Source: Kribbella steppae (GTDB lineage: Bacteria; Actinomycetota; Actinomycetes; Propionibacteriales; Kribbellaceae). From it: a stretch of 64,000 bases of DNA. Of the stretch, positions 17,240 through 25,532 are shown piece by piece; the stretch's first letter is position 1; the number at the start of each line of letters is the position of its first letter. A model generated the notes under the pieces. The model was not told the DNA's origin. It did no database searches and saw only the letters and a list, made by a program, of their open reading frames with translations. The translations under genes were made by a program, and so were the position numbers. The DNA is taken from assembly GCF_004342025.1 (NCBI RefSeq), contig NZ_SLWN01000008.1, forward strand, positions 419,569-483,568. Reading direction: 5' to 3'.

Positions 17240-17745
17240 AGGTGTACTCCGAGTTTGGTGCGCAAGGTTGCGAGCGCGTCGCTGACGAGTCGTCGCGACG
17301 CCGCAGGCGTGGTGTCCAGGGCGGCGGCCACGCCGTGGTGGTCGAGGTCGCCGACGTACTTGAGCGTGATGGCGAAGCGTTGGCGTTCGGGTAGCTCGTT
17401 GACGGCTTGCCAGAGATCCGGGTCCGGCCAGTTGGCGGCGTCCGGGCCGTCGACCGTGATCGGTGGAGCTTCGTCGAGCGGGCTCTGTGGTCTGCGGGCC
17501 CGGTGTACGTCGGTGGCACATCGGGCTGTGATGGTCAGGAGCCAACTGCGCAGGTTCTTCGCCGAGGTGAGCCCGGGGTAGGCGGCGAAGGCCTTCTCCC
17601 AGGCACGCTGGGCCACGTCGTCGCCGTCCACCGGCCCGGCGAGCGCCCGCGCCAGTCGCGCCACGTCCCGCCAGTGCGCGTCGACGAGCGCCTGGAACGG
17701 CGGTAGCGAAACCTTCTCCGGAGCCATCACGTCAGTAGAACGCAC
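17236..17745 (-). CDS. ECF-type RNA polymerase sigma factor
   Basis: 169-residue sigma-70 family protein with region 2 (DGDDVAQRAWEKAFAAYPGL and LRSWLLTITARCATDVHR) and region 4 (LPERQRFAITLKYVGDLDHHGVAAAL, then AASRRLVSDALATLRTKL). The short linker carries no anti-sigma-binding domain, and no anti-sigma gene lies next to it. It may start at the GTG at 17745 or the ATG at 17727; neither has a clear ribosome site. It overlaps ogt by 4 bp, an arrangement that suggests stress-linked co-expression. Confidence 0.88.
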   Translation of the reverse strand: MRSTDVMAPEKVSLPPFQALVDAHWRDVARLARALAGPVDGDDVAQRAWEKAFAAYPGLTSAKNLRSWLLTITARCATDVHRARRPQSPLDEAPPITVDGPDAANWPDPDLWQAVNELPERQRFAITLKYVGDLDHHGVAAALDTTPAASRRLVSDALATLRTKLGVHL

Positions 17746-17871
17746 GCACGCTCAGCTGTGTGAGGGCAACCCGGCGGCGTGTCGTTCCAGCCAGCGGTCA
17801 TTTTCGGACGGATGTCCCAGATTCCGAGATTGTCTAGTTATTGGGTCGACATTGATGAGATAGTCGTTGAC

Positions 17872-17943
17872 ATGACGACGACTTTGCTGACACGCCGTCG
17901 CGTCATCGATCTCCTGCGGACGGCGAGCGCCACCTGTCGGTGA
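17872..17943 (+). CDS. Cysteine-containing leader peptide before sulfur operon (23 aa)
   Basis: Very short reading frame beginning MTTTLLTRRRVIDLL and ending TASATCR-stop. It has the layout of the actinobacterial 'putative leader peptide' class seen before sulfonate and sulfur-assimilation genes: basic centre, [HR]VDL-like core (RRRVIDL), SA-x-C near the end, then stop. In such cysteine-responsive leaders, ribosome stalling at the Cys codon when cysteine is scarce is thought to raise downstream expression. The first operon gene starts 140 bp downstream, leaving room for an attenuator. Identification rests on motif and context. Confidence 0.75.
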   Translation: MTTTLLTRRRVIDLLRTASATCR

Positions 17944-18082
17944 CGGCTGCGCCGATTCGCGTTGCTCCGGCGGACATCCGCCGTACGAGGCCTGTCTGAT
18001 ACCGCCTCCACACCCCCGCCCGGTTGTGGCGCTGCCTGCTGCCCACTTCCGGTCGTCCCTGCCCCCGTTCCGAGGGAGAGAC

Positions 18083-18652
18083 ATGTCAGTCCATGCGATC
18101 AACCCGTCCGATCGTCCGCCCCTTTCCGTCGTACCCGACCGTCTGGAGGAGCGGACCGTCGACGCTGATGTCTACCGGTCCGTCTTCCGTCGCCACGCCG
18201 CCGGTGTCGTGGTGATCACCGCGGACGCCGGTCACGGCCCGGCCGGGTTCACCGCCACCTCACTGGTCTCGGTCAGCCTGCTGCCGCCGCTGGTCTCGTT
18301 CGCGATCGCCACCAGCGCGTCCAGCTGGCCGACCGTCAGCAAGGTCGACAGCCTGGTGATCAACTTCCTGTCCGCCGACCAGCAGGGGATCGCCGGCCGG
18401 TTCGCCACCAGCGGCATCGACCGGTTCGCCGAGCCGACCAGCTGGTCGAGGCTGCGCACCGGTGAGCCGGTCCTCGACGAGGCGCCGAGTTTCCTGCGCG
18501 CCCAGGTCGAGCACCGCTTCGCCGTCGGTGACCACTACCTGGTCGTCGCCCGCCTCACCACCCACTCCGAACGACGTGAGCACGAGCCGTTGCTCTACCA
18601 CGACGGCCGCTACGCCACCGCCACTCCGAACCCGAAAGCACAACATGTCTAG
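18083..18652 (+). CDS. Flavin reductase family protein (FMN reductase partner)
   Basis: 189-residue flavin reductase-like protein (split-barrel FMN-binding fold). Typical elements are FRRHAAGVVVITA near the start, GFTATSLVSVSLLPPLVSFAI, the VNFLSADQQGIAGRF region, and VGDHYLVVARL. It would supply reduced flavin to the monooxygenase at the operon's end, forming a two-component system. The ATG at 18083 has an excellent GAGGGAGAG upstream. Its stop overlaps the substrate-binding protein start by 8 bp. Confidence 0.9.
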   Translation: MSVHAINPSDRPPLSVVPDRLEERTVDADVYRSVFRRHAAGVVVITADAGHGPAGFTATSLVSVSLLPPLVSFAIATSASSWPTVSKVDSLVINFLSADQQGIAGRFATSGIDRFAEPTSWSRLRTGEPVLDEAPSFLRAQVEHRFAVGDHYLVVARLTTHSERREHEPLLYHDGRYATATPNPKAQHV

Positions 18653-19706
18653 GACCCGCACGTACGCCGTACTCGCCGCAGCACTCGCCACCGTCACCCT
18701 GGTGGCCGGCTGTGGCGGTGACGCCGAGGCCGGAGGTAGCGGCGCCGCGAAGCTCGCTCTCGACGCCCCGCTGCCGACCACCGTTCCGGACGGCGCCAAG
18801 ATCGTCGTCGGCGATCCCACCACCCAGAAGGCGCTGGAACTGTCCGGCCAGATCGACAAGGTGTCGAAGTTCGTCCAGTTCGCCAACCTCAGCGGCGGCC
18901 CGCAGACCACCGAGGCGTTCCGGGCGAAGGCCCTCGACGTCGGCTCGGTTGCGGAGATCCCGCCGATCCACGCGACCTGGACCGGCCTGCACGTCAAGAT
19001 CGTCGCCTCCAAGTTCCGCCAGGACGCGCTGAACCATCCGATCTACGAGCTCGGCATCGCGCCGGGTACGACGGTCAAGACGCTCGCGGACCTGCGCGGC
19101 AAGAAGATTGCCTACAGCCCGGGGCAGGCGCAGGGCGCGCTGATCCTCAAGGTGCTGAAGAAGGCCGGGCTGACCAAGGAGGACGTCAAGCTGGTCGAGC
19201 TGCCCAGCACCGGTGACGTCTACTCGCAGGCGCTGGCCGGTAAGCAGGTCGAGGTCGCGCCGATCGGCGGCGTCCAGATCAAGCGGTACCTGACCAAGTA
19301 CGGCAAGGACGGCGCCGCCACCATCGACCACGGGCTGCGCGACGACGCGGGTCACCTCTACGTGTCCACCGAGTCGCTCGAGGACTCGGGCAAGGCCGCC
19401 GCGATCCGCGCGTACGTCGCCGCCTGGGGTGCCGCCCAGCAGTGGATCGACAAGCACCCTCGCGAGTGGATCGCGGGGTACTACGTGAAGGACCAAGGCC
19501 TCACCGAGGCAGACGGTCAGTGGCTGGTCGAGAACGCCGGTCACCCGGACATCAGCGCCGACTGGAGTGACGCGATCCAGCGTCAGCAGGAGACGATCGA
19601 GTTGCTCGCCAAGGAAACCGGAAACCCGGTGATCCAGGCGAAGGACCTCTACGACCTGCGCTTCCAGACCGTCGCATCCGACGCGATCAAGGGAGCCGCC
19701 AGATGA
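18645..19706 (+). CDS. Sulfonate-type ABC transporter substrate-binding lipoprotein
   Basis: 353-residue periplasmic-binding-type protein. The signal peptide ends in a lipobox (TLVAGCGG), so the mature protein is lipid-anchored outside the membrane. The body has the SsuA/TauA/NMT1-like fold: IVVGDPTTQKALELSG, VGSVAEIPPIHA, LADLRGKKIAYSPGQAQGALILKVLKKAGL and YVAAWGAAQQWIDKHP. Aliphatic or aromatic sulfonates are the likely ligands, but nitrate- or thiamine-precursor-like ligands cannot be excluded from sequence alone. Overlaps both neighbours, so it is part of one transcript. Confidence 0.9.
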   Translation: MSRTRTYAVLAAALATVTLVAGCGGDAEAGGSGAAKLALDAPLPTTVPDGAKIVVGDPTTQKALELSGQIDKVSKFVQFANLSGGPQTTEAFRAKALDVGSVAEIPPIHATWTGLHVKIVASKFRQDALNHPIYELGIAPGTTVKTLADLRGKKIAYSPGQAQGALILKVLKKAGLTKEDVKLVELPSTGDVYSQALAGKQVEVAPIGGVQIKRYLTKYGKDGAATIDHGLRDDAGHLYVSTESLEDSGKAAAIRAYVAAWGAAQQWIDKHPREWIAGYYVKDQGLTEADGQWLVENAGHPDISADWSDAIQRQQETIELLAKETGNPVIQAKDLYDLRFQTVASDAIKGAAR

Positions 19707-20542
19707 GCGCCACCACTCTGCCCGGCCTGCGCACACAGCAGGCCGCCGGGAGGCCCGTCGTCCGACGTCGCCGGCTCGGACCGGGCAAGCCGATCAAGTT
19801 CGGCGCCGTACTCGGACCTGTAATGCTGCTGGCGATCTGGAGCATCGGGTCGGCCACCGGCTTGCTCGACCCGCGGGTGCTGTCGGCGCCTTGGACCGTG
19901 GTCACCACGGCCGGTGACCTGATCGCCGACGGCCGGCTCCAGTCGAACCTGTGGACCTCCACCCAGCGGGCGTTCATCGGACTCGGCCTCGGCATCGTGC
20001 TGGGCGTCGTACTCGCGCTGATCTCCGGACTGTCCCGGCTCGGCGAGGCGATCCTGGACGGGCCGATCCAGATCAAGCGGGCGATCCCGTCGCTCGCGTT
20101 GCTGCCGCTGCTGATCCTGTGGCTCGGCATCGGTGAGTCGATGAAGATCGTCACCATCCTGCTCGGGGTGTTCGTACCGATCTACATCCACACCCACAAC
20201 GGCCTGCGCACCATCGATGCGCGGTACGTCGAGCTCGCCCAGACCGTCGGGTTGTCGCAGTGGGACTTCATCCGCCGGGTGGTCCTGCCGGGTGCATTGC
20301 CCGGATTTCTGCTCGGCCTGCGGTTCGCCGTCACCGGCGCCTGGCTGTCGCTGGTCGTCGTCGAGCAGATCAACTCCACCAGCGGTATCGGCTACATGAT
20401 GGAACTGGCCCGGACCTACGGGCAGACCGACATCATCATCGTCGGCCTGGTCCTGTACGGCGTCCTGGGCCTGCTCTCCGACGGCGCCGTCCGCCTAATC
20501 CAAAGAAGGGCCCTGTCATGGCGCCGAACCCTGGACTCCTAA
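19703..20542 (+). CDS. ABC transporter permease, SsuC/TauC-like
   Basis: 279-residue inner-membrane permease with about six helices and the EAA-type loop that docks the ATPase (YVELAQTVGLSQWDFIRRVVLPGALPG). It begins 4 bp inside the end of the binding-protein gene and ends 25 bp inside the ATPase gene. Together the three genes make a complete import system for a sulfur compound. Confidence 0.92.
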   Translation: MSATTLPGLRTQQAAGRPVVRRRRLGPGKPIKFGAVLGPVMLLAIWSIGSATGLLDPRVLSAPWTVVTTAGDLIADGRLQSNLWTSTQRAFIGLGLGIVLGVVLALISGLSRLGEAILDGPIQIKRAIPSLALLPLLILWLGIGESMKIVTILLGVFVPIYIHTHNGLRTIDARYVELAQTVGLSQWDFIRRVVLPGALPGFLLGLRFAVTGAWLSLVVVEQINSTSGIGYMMELARTYGQTDIIIVGLVLYGVLGLLSDGAVRLIQRRALSWRRTLDS

Positions 20543-21234
20543 CAGCAGCCGTTCAGGTCAGGGACCTGGTACGGCGGTACGACGACCGCGCCGTGCTGGA
20601 CGGGGTCGACCTGGATATCGCGCCCGGCGAGTTCGTGGCGTTGCTCGGGAAGAGCGGCTCCGGGAAGAGCACGTTACTGCGGGCATTGGCTGGGCTTGAC
20701 TTTGGCGTCGACGGGGCCGGGGAGCTCGTCGTACCGGCCAATGTGTCCGTCGTCTTCCAGGACTCCCGGTTGTTGCCCTGGGCACGGGTGCTGGAAAACG
20801 TCGTACTCGGACTCGGCGGTGCCGGCGAGCGCGGCCGGCAGAGTCTCGACGAGGTTGGTCTCGCGGGCCGCGAGTCCGCCTGGCCGAACGAGTTGTCCGG
20901 TGGTGAGCAGCAGCGGGTCGCGTTGGCGCGGTCGTTGGTGCGTGAGCCGGAGTTGTTGCTCGCGGACGAACCGTTCGGGGCGCTCGATGCGCTCACCCGG
21001 CTGAAGATGCATGTATTGCTTCGGAAACTGTGCGCTGCGCATCAGCCCGCCGTACTGCTGGTGACACATGACGTGGACGAGGCGATCGTGCTGGCCGACC
21101 GGGTGATCGTGCTCGACGAAGGAAAGCTGGTCGCAGAGGAGCGGATCGAGCTGGCTGCGCCACGGAGCCCGGCCGATCCGGGGTTCTCAGCGGTTCGTTC
21201 GCGGTTGCTGGATGCATTGGGGGTTTCGTTGTGA
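20518..21234 (+). CDS. ABC transporter ATP-binding protein, SsuB/TauB-like
   Basis: 238-residue ATPase. Walker A is GKSGSGKST, the Q-loop region is VVFQDSRLLPWARVLENV, the signature is LSGGEQQRVALARSL, Walker B is ELLLADEPFGALD, and the H-loop is LLVTHDVDEAI. The phrase RLLPW is typical of SsuB/TauB/NrtC ATPases. It starts at an ATG with AAAGAAGGG upstream, inside the end of the permease gene, and overlaps the next gene by 4 bp (GTGA). Confidence 0.93.
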   Translation: MAPNPGLLTAAVQVRDLVRRYDDRAVLDGVDLDIAPGEFVALLGKSGSGKSTLLRALAGLDFGVDGAGELVVPANVSVVFQDSRLLPWARVLENVVLGLGGAGERGRQSLDEVGLAGRESAWPNELSGGEQQRVALARSLVREPELLLADEPFGALDALTRLKMHVLLRKLCAAHQPAVLLVTHDVDEAIVLADRVIVLDEGKLVAEERIELAAPRSPADPGFSAVRSRLLDALGVSL

Positions 21235-22571
21235 GTAGGCAGTTGCACCTGAACGCGTTTCTGATGAGCACCGGGCACCACGAGGCGTCGTGGCGGTTGT
21301 CGGAAAGCAATCCGTTCGCGAACACGTCGGTCGAGCACTATCGCTCGCTGGCGCAGATTGCGGAGCGCGGGAAGTTCGACTCGGTGTTCTTCGCCGACTC
21401 GCCGGTGCTGTTCGGTGACGTCGGGCGCCGTCCGGCGGGCTCGTTGGAGCCGACCGTGCTGTTGACCGCTCTGGCGGCTGCGACATCGCGGATCGGGCTG
21501 ATCGCCACCGCGTCGACGACGTACAACGATCCGTTCAACCTGGCGCGACGGTTCGCCAGTGTCGACCACGTGAGCGGTGGCCGCGCAGGGTGGAACGTGG
21601 TGACCACGGCCGGTCCTGAGGCGGCGAAGAACTTCAACCTGGCGGACCAGCCGGCGCATGCCGAGCGGTACGACCGGGCCGCGGAGTTCCTCGAGGTCGC
21701 GTACAAGCTGTGGGACTCGTGGCAGGACGACGCTCCGATCGCCGACAAAGAGTCGGGCGTATGGGCTCTGAACGACCGGGTGGTGCCGATCGATCACGTC
21801 GGGCGGCACTTCCAGGTCCGCGGGCCGCTGAACCTACCGCGGTCGCCGCAAGGCCACCCGCTGATCGTGCAGGCCGGGTCCTCGGAGGACGGCAAGGGTC
21901 TGGCGGCTCGGTACGCCGAGGCCGTCTTCACCGCGCAGCAAACGCTGGAGGATGCGCAGGCGTTCTACAAGGACCTGAAGGCACGGACGGCCGCGGTGGG
22001 GCGGGATCCGTCGACTTTGCTGATTCTGCCGGGGATCGTGCCGGTGATCGGCGGGACGGTCGAGGAGGCGTTGCGGCTCGAGCAGGAGCTGGACTCGTTG
22101 ATCCGGCCCGAGTACGCGCGGCTGCAGTTGGCTCGCACCTTGCGGGTCAAGCCGGAGGACCTGCCATTCGATCAGCAGTTGCCGGCCGACCTGCCGGACG
22201 AGGACGAGATCGAGGGTGCGAAGAGCCGCTACACCCTGATCGTGACGCTGGCGCGACGGGAGAAGCTGACCGTGCGCGAGTTGATCGGCCGGCTTGGTGG
22301 TGGCCGAGGGCACCGAACCTTCAGCGGTACGCCGGAACAGGTCGCGGACGCGATCCAGGAGTGGTTCGACGCTGATGCGGCGGACGGGTTCAACATCATG
22401 CCCGCCGTACTGCCGTCGGGGCTGACTGCGTTCGTGGACCACGTGGTGCCGATCCTGCAGCAGCGTGGACTGTTCCGGACCGAGTACACCGGGACGACGC
22501 TGCGGGACCACTACGGGCTGGCTCGTCCGGCTGGTCGTCGTACCTCTGTGGTGTCGGAGGCTACGGCCTGA
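21231..22571 (+). CDS. Flavin-dependent monooxygenase, NtaA/SnaA/DszA (LLM) family
   Basis: 446-residue bacterial-luciferase-like monooxygenase that uses reduced FMN and oxygen. Family landmarks are LHLNAFLMSTGHHEASWRL, ARGKFDSVFFAD-like ERGKFDSVFFADSP, GGRAGWNVVTT, and LIVQAGSSEDGKGLAARYAEAVFT. The NtaA/SnaA/DszA subgroup oxidises organosulfur compounds, chelators and related substrates. With its operon's flavin reductase and importer, oxidative release of sulfite or sulfide from an imported organosulfur compound is the best reading. Exact substrate unknown. Confidence 0.92.
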   Translation: MSRQLHLNAFLMSTGHHEASWRLSESNPFANTSVEHYRSLAQIAERGKFDSVFFADSPVLFGDVGRRPAGSLEPTVLLTALAAATSRIGLIATASTTYNDPFNLARRFASVDHVSGGRAGWNVVTTAGPEAAKNFNLADQPAHAERYDRAAEFLEVAYKLWDSWQDDAPIADKESGVWALNDRVVPIDHVGRHFQVRGPLNLPRSPQGHPLIVQAGSSEDGKGLAARYAEAVFTAQQTLEDAQAFYKDLKARTAAVGRDPSTLLILPGIVPVIGGTVEEALRLEQELDSLIRPEYARLQLARTLRVKPEDLPFDQQLPADLPDEDEIEGAKSRYTLIVTLARREKLTVRELIGRLGGGRGHRTFSGTPEQVADAIQEWFDADAADGFNIMPAVLPSGLTAFVDHVVPILQQRGLFRTEYTGTTLRDHYGLARPAGRRTSVVSEATA

Positions 22572-22579
22572 GTTGCTGT

Positions 22580-22614
22580 GCGCCGGGCCCCTGTCAGGTG
22601 GCGGGGCCCGGCGC
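22580..22614. terminator. Bidirectional terminator hairpin between convergent genes
   Basis: Perfect 12-bp inverted repeat GCGCCGGGCCCC / GGGGCCCGGCGC with an 11-base loop. It fills almost the whole gap between the monooxygenase stop (22571) and the stop of the convergent dehydrogenase (22615). Confidence 0.8.
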
Positions 22615-23592
22615 TCAGTTGACTTTGACGACCAGCTTTCCGACCGCGGCACCATCCTGCATGATGCGGTGCGCCTCGCCGATCTGCTCCATCGTGAAGA
22701 CCCGATCGACCCGGATCGGGAGCTTGCCGTTGGCAACCAGGTCGACGTACCGCTGGAACGCCTCCGCGGGCAGGTCGCTGCTTTCCCCGCCGTACGCCGT
22801 CAGCCGCACACCGTTGGGCAGATAGCCGATCGGGTAGAAATCCGGGATCGTCCAGTTGTCGCTGAGCATCCCGGTGAAACAAACGGTGCCGTGGACGGCG
22901 GTCGCATTGAGGGTGTCCGGGAGCACATTCGTCCCGATGAGTTCGAGGGCCGCATTCACACCGCCCGGCACGATTTCCCGGACCTTTGCCGCAACGTTGC
23001 CGTCGTCAACGATCGGGTAATCGACGCCGAGATCCTCGAGTACCTTTGTTCGTTGGGGATTCCGGGTCGTCGAGAACACGGTCAGGCCGTGTTCCTTCGC
23101 GATGGCCGCCGCGGCCACTCCGACGGACGACGTACCGCCGCGGATGAGCAACGTCTGTCCCGGCTCGATCGCCAGGCCGGTGTGCAGCGATCCGTGTGCC
23201 GTCTGCAGCATCTCCGGCAGCGCGCCGAGGGTTGCCCAGTCGAGGTCGGTCTTGACCGGGATGACTGACGACGCCGGTACGACGGTGTACTCGGCGTACC
23301 CACCGTCGTACTCCCGCCCCATCCCACCCATCATCGCGACCACCTGCTGCCCGGGCTCGAACTCCCCACCCGGCGCGAGGTCGACCGTCCCGGTCGCCTC
23401 GATCCCCGGAATCACCGGAAAGCGCGCATTGGTCGCCAGCCCAGCCCGAAGGTGATACTCCGACCGATTCAGCCCAAACGCCTCCACCTTCACCCGCACC
23501 CACCCATGCCGCACCTCTGGCACAGCCACCCGTCGCACCCGCATTTCCTCCGGCTCCCCCGGCCCCTCCAACACCACCGCCCGCATCTCCAT
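22615..23592 (-). CDS. Zinc-independent MDR-family alcohol dehydrogenase/quinone oxidoreductase
   Basis: 325-residue medium-chain reductase of the quinone-oxidoreductase branch. It has VEAFGLNRSEYHLRAG, IPGIEATGTVD, and the NADP-binding stretch LLIRGGTSSVGVAAAAIA. The cysteines needed for structural zinc are missing. The ATG at 23592 (MEMRAVVLEG) has GTGAGG upstream and fits the family start; longer upstream reading is Gly-rich and unlikely. Probably NADPH-dependent reduction of quinones or enones. Confidence 0.88.
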   Translation of the reverse strand: MEMRAVVLEGPGEPEEMRVRRVAVPEVRHGWVRVKVEAFGLNRSEYHLRAGLATNARFPVIPGIEATGTVDLAPGGEFEPGQQVVAMMGGMGREYDGGYAEYTVVPASSVIPVKTDLDWATLGALPEMLQTAHGSLHTGLAIEPGQTLLIRGGTSSVGVAAAAIAKEHGLTVFSTTRNPQRTKVLEDLGVDYPIVDDGNVAAKVREIVPGGVNAALELIGTNVLPDTLNATAVHGTVCFTGMLSDNWTIPDFYPIGYLPNGVRLTAYGGESSDLPAEAFQRYVDLVANGKLPIRVDRVFTMEQIGEAHRIMQDGAAVGKLVVKVN

Positions 23593-24017
23593 CCCCCAAT
23601 CCTCACCTCTCGCCCAAACCCCACCCCCAACACCTCGCCCACCCATTACTCACCCCACCCCAGCACCCCGCCCCACAGCCCCCACGCCAGCCACACCGGC
23701 CGCACAACTACCCGCCCTCGCCAGCCCACTCCAAGCAGACCAGCCCTCCGCCCGCGCCAACTCACCCGAGCCACGCGAGCCCCCCGCCCCACACCCATCC
23801 ACGCCAGCCCCACCGGCACCCAGCCCACCCCAACCACGCCAGCCCCACCCACGCTGGCCTACTCGCACCGACGCTGACCCGGACCCGGACCCGGCCTGCT
23901 CCCGCGCGCCGGTTGTCACCCCAACTGGCCTAGGCCGGCAGGTGGTAAGTAATCGTTTTCCGGCAGTCGGCGTGCCTGCGTGACTTGGTGACTTGCGTGC
24001 GTGACAGAGTTGTCCTC
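23593..24017. other. Gene-free, strongly strand-biased C-rich tract
   Basis: No credible gene. Between about 23600 and 23930 the plus strand is very C-rich with few G or T, made of loosely repeated CCACGCCAGCC-like words (near 23685, 23798 and 23835) and three GACCCG units near 23876. The bias already begins in the 5' part of the dehydrogenase gene. From 23930 base composition returns to normal and the GDPD promoter should lie there. Confidence 0.6.
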
Positions 24018-24878
24018 ATGGGGAAACGCCCAAGCGTGGTGGCACATCGCGGCGCTAGCGAAGTCAGTCCCGAGCACACGCTTGCGGCGTACCGCCGAGC
24101 GGTCGACGCGGGGGCTGACGGTCTCGAATGCGACGTTCGGCTCACCTCAGACGGACATCTGGTCTGCGTCCACGATCGCCGGATCGACCGCACCTCCAAC
24201 GGTCGTGGCGTGCTGTCCACGATGAGTCTGGAGGAGCTCGAGGCCTTCGACTGGGGTTCCTGGAAGAACCCGTGGGCGGAGCTCGACGACGAGGCTGAGC
24301 TGCCGAGTCCCGACCTGCGGAAAGTCCTCACCCTCGACGAGCTCCTGTCGACGGTCCGCGACGCCGGCCGGCCGCTCGAGCTCGCGATCGAGACGAAGCA
24401 CCCGACCCGGTACGCCGGTCTGGTCGAACGCCGCCTGATCGAGGCCCTCGACCGCTACGGCTGGGCGCACCCGAAGATCGGCACCGAGTCGCCGGTCCGG
24501 GTGATGAGCTTCTCCTGGCTGTCGCTGCGCCGCCTGCGCGTGCTGGCGCCCGGCCTGCGCACCGTCCTGCTGATGGACCGCGTACCGCTCCTCTTCCGCG
24601 ACGGCTCACTCCCCACCGGAGTCTCGTACGCCGGCCCGAGCCTGGAGATCGTCACGGCCCACCCCGAGTACGTCGACCGCGCGCACAAACACGGCCACCA
24701 GGTCCACGTCTGGACCGTGAACGCCGACGCCGACGTCCGCCACTGCCGCGACATCGGCGTCGACGCCATCATCAGCGACCGCCCCGAAGCCGCCCTCAAA
24801 ACCCTCGCCGAACCCCCGTCCCCACCCCTCCCCTCCTTCACCTTCCCCCCAAAACGCCACCCCCGCCGCCAGCAATAG
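24018..24878 (+). CDS. Glycerophosphodiester phosphodiesterase
   Basis: 286-residue GDPD-family TIM-barrel enzyme that hydrolyses glycerophosphodiesters to glycerol-3-phosphate and an alcohol. The catalytic segment VAHRGASEVSPEHTLAAYRRAVDAG contains the first His and Arg; GLECDVRLTSDGHLVCVHD contains the Glu-x-Asp metal ligands and the second His. ELAIETKHP supplies the third Glu. The C-terminal strand reads VWTVNADADVRHCRDIGVDAIISD, as usual in the family. The last 25 residues are Pro-rich, in step with the biased DNA that follows. Confidence 0.93.
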   Translation: MGKRPSVVAHRGASEVSPEHTLAAYRRAVDAGADGLECDVRLTSDGHLVCVHDRRIDRTSNGRGVLSTMSLEELEAFDWGSWKNPWAELDDEAELPSPDLRKVLTLDELLSTVRDAGRPLELAIETKHPTRYAGLVERRLIEALDRYGWAHPKIGTESPVRVMSFSWLSLRRLRVLAPGLRTVLLMDRVPLLFRDGSLPTGVSYAGPSLEIVTAHPEYVDRAHKHGHQVHVWTVNADADVRHCRDIGVDAIISDRPEAALKTLAEPPSPPLPSFTFPPKRHPRRQQ

Positions 24879-25360
24879 CCCGCCCCACCCACAGCCTCAG
24901 CTGTCCCGCCTCCCCAGAAACCTGGGGCTGGCGCGGTGAGGGTCGGACGGAGGGGCCGCAGGAGGTGCTGCGAGCGTTCGTAGGCCGGGAGCGCGGAGCG
25001 GACCGGGCCAGCGGAGGCGGGAGGTCCGGGGCAGTCGTCGTGCGGAGGACATGGCGGAGGGTTCGCAGGGGTACTACGAGCGTCCGTGGGCCGCGAGTGT
25101 GGAGCGCACCGGGGCGGTGGAACGGTGAGCGCCCGGGGCGGTTGGAACTGTCCGTGGTCGGGGAGATGGGCGGCGCAGTAGTCGTGCTGCTCGGTGGCTG
25201 GGGGCTGGGGTGGCGGGAGTGAGTGGTGGGAGTGGCTGGTGGGGAAGGTGGTGGGTGGGGTGCCGCCGGCCCGGGAATGTGTTCGCCGTGACTGGCGGGA
25301 GCTTGGCGGGGGCGGGTGCGGGGCGGGTGGGTCACGGAGGGTGGTGTGGATACGTAGTGG
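24879..25360. other. Gene-free, strand-biased G-rich tract with a ~57-bp imperfect repeat
   Basis: No gene is convincing. The plus strand is G-rich, opposite in sense to the C-rich tract on the other side of the GDPD gene. Two related segments, beginning GCAGGAGGTGCTGCGAGCG (about 24958) and GCAGGGGTACTACGAGCG (about 25063), share roughly three quarters of positions over ~57 bp, including (T/C)CGT(A/G)GGCCG and GGAGCG-ACCGGG. An 85-codon open frame here has no start signal or domain. Confidence 0.5.
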
Positions 25361-25467
25361 TGTGAATGCGGGCCGTTATTGCAACGTTCAATTCTGTCGT
25401 TTTCGTCTCGGTTTCTTCGCTAAACGTGTGATCTTCAGCGGTGCTATGTAACGGAATGCACGCGGGT

Positions 25468-25493
25468 GTTTTCCCAGGCTGGAACGTGGGCAG
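25468..25493 (+). promoter_or_regulatory. Possible general-stress sigma (SigB/SigF-like) promoter
   Basis: GTTT (25468-25471) and GGGCAG (25488-25493) are separated by 16 bp, near the GTTT-N13-17-GGG pattern of actinobacterial stress sigma factors. It lies in an AT-richer patch upstream of an anti-sigma-type kinase gene, where autoregulation would be expected. Weak, pattern-only evidence. Confidence 0.3.
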
Positions 25494-25532
25494 AAGTGCA
25501 TATGGCTGTTCCGATGAATGAGGAGACCCTGC

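Noticed and set aside
24965..25222. 85-codon plus-strand frame in the G-rich tract
   Set aside because: Low-complexity Arg/Gly/Val composition, no ribosome site, and it lies in a repetitive strand-biased tract.
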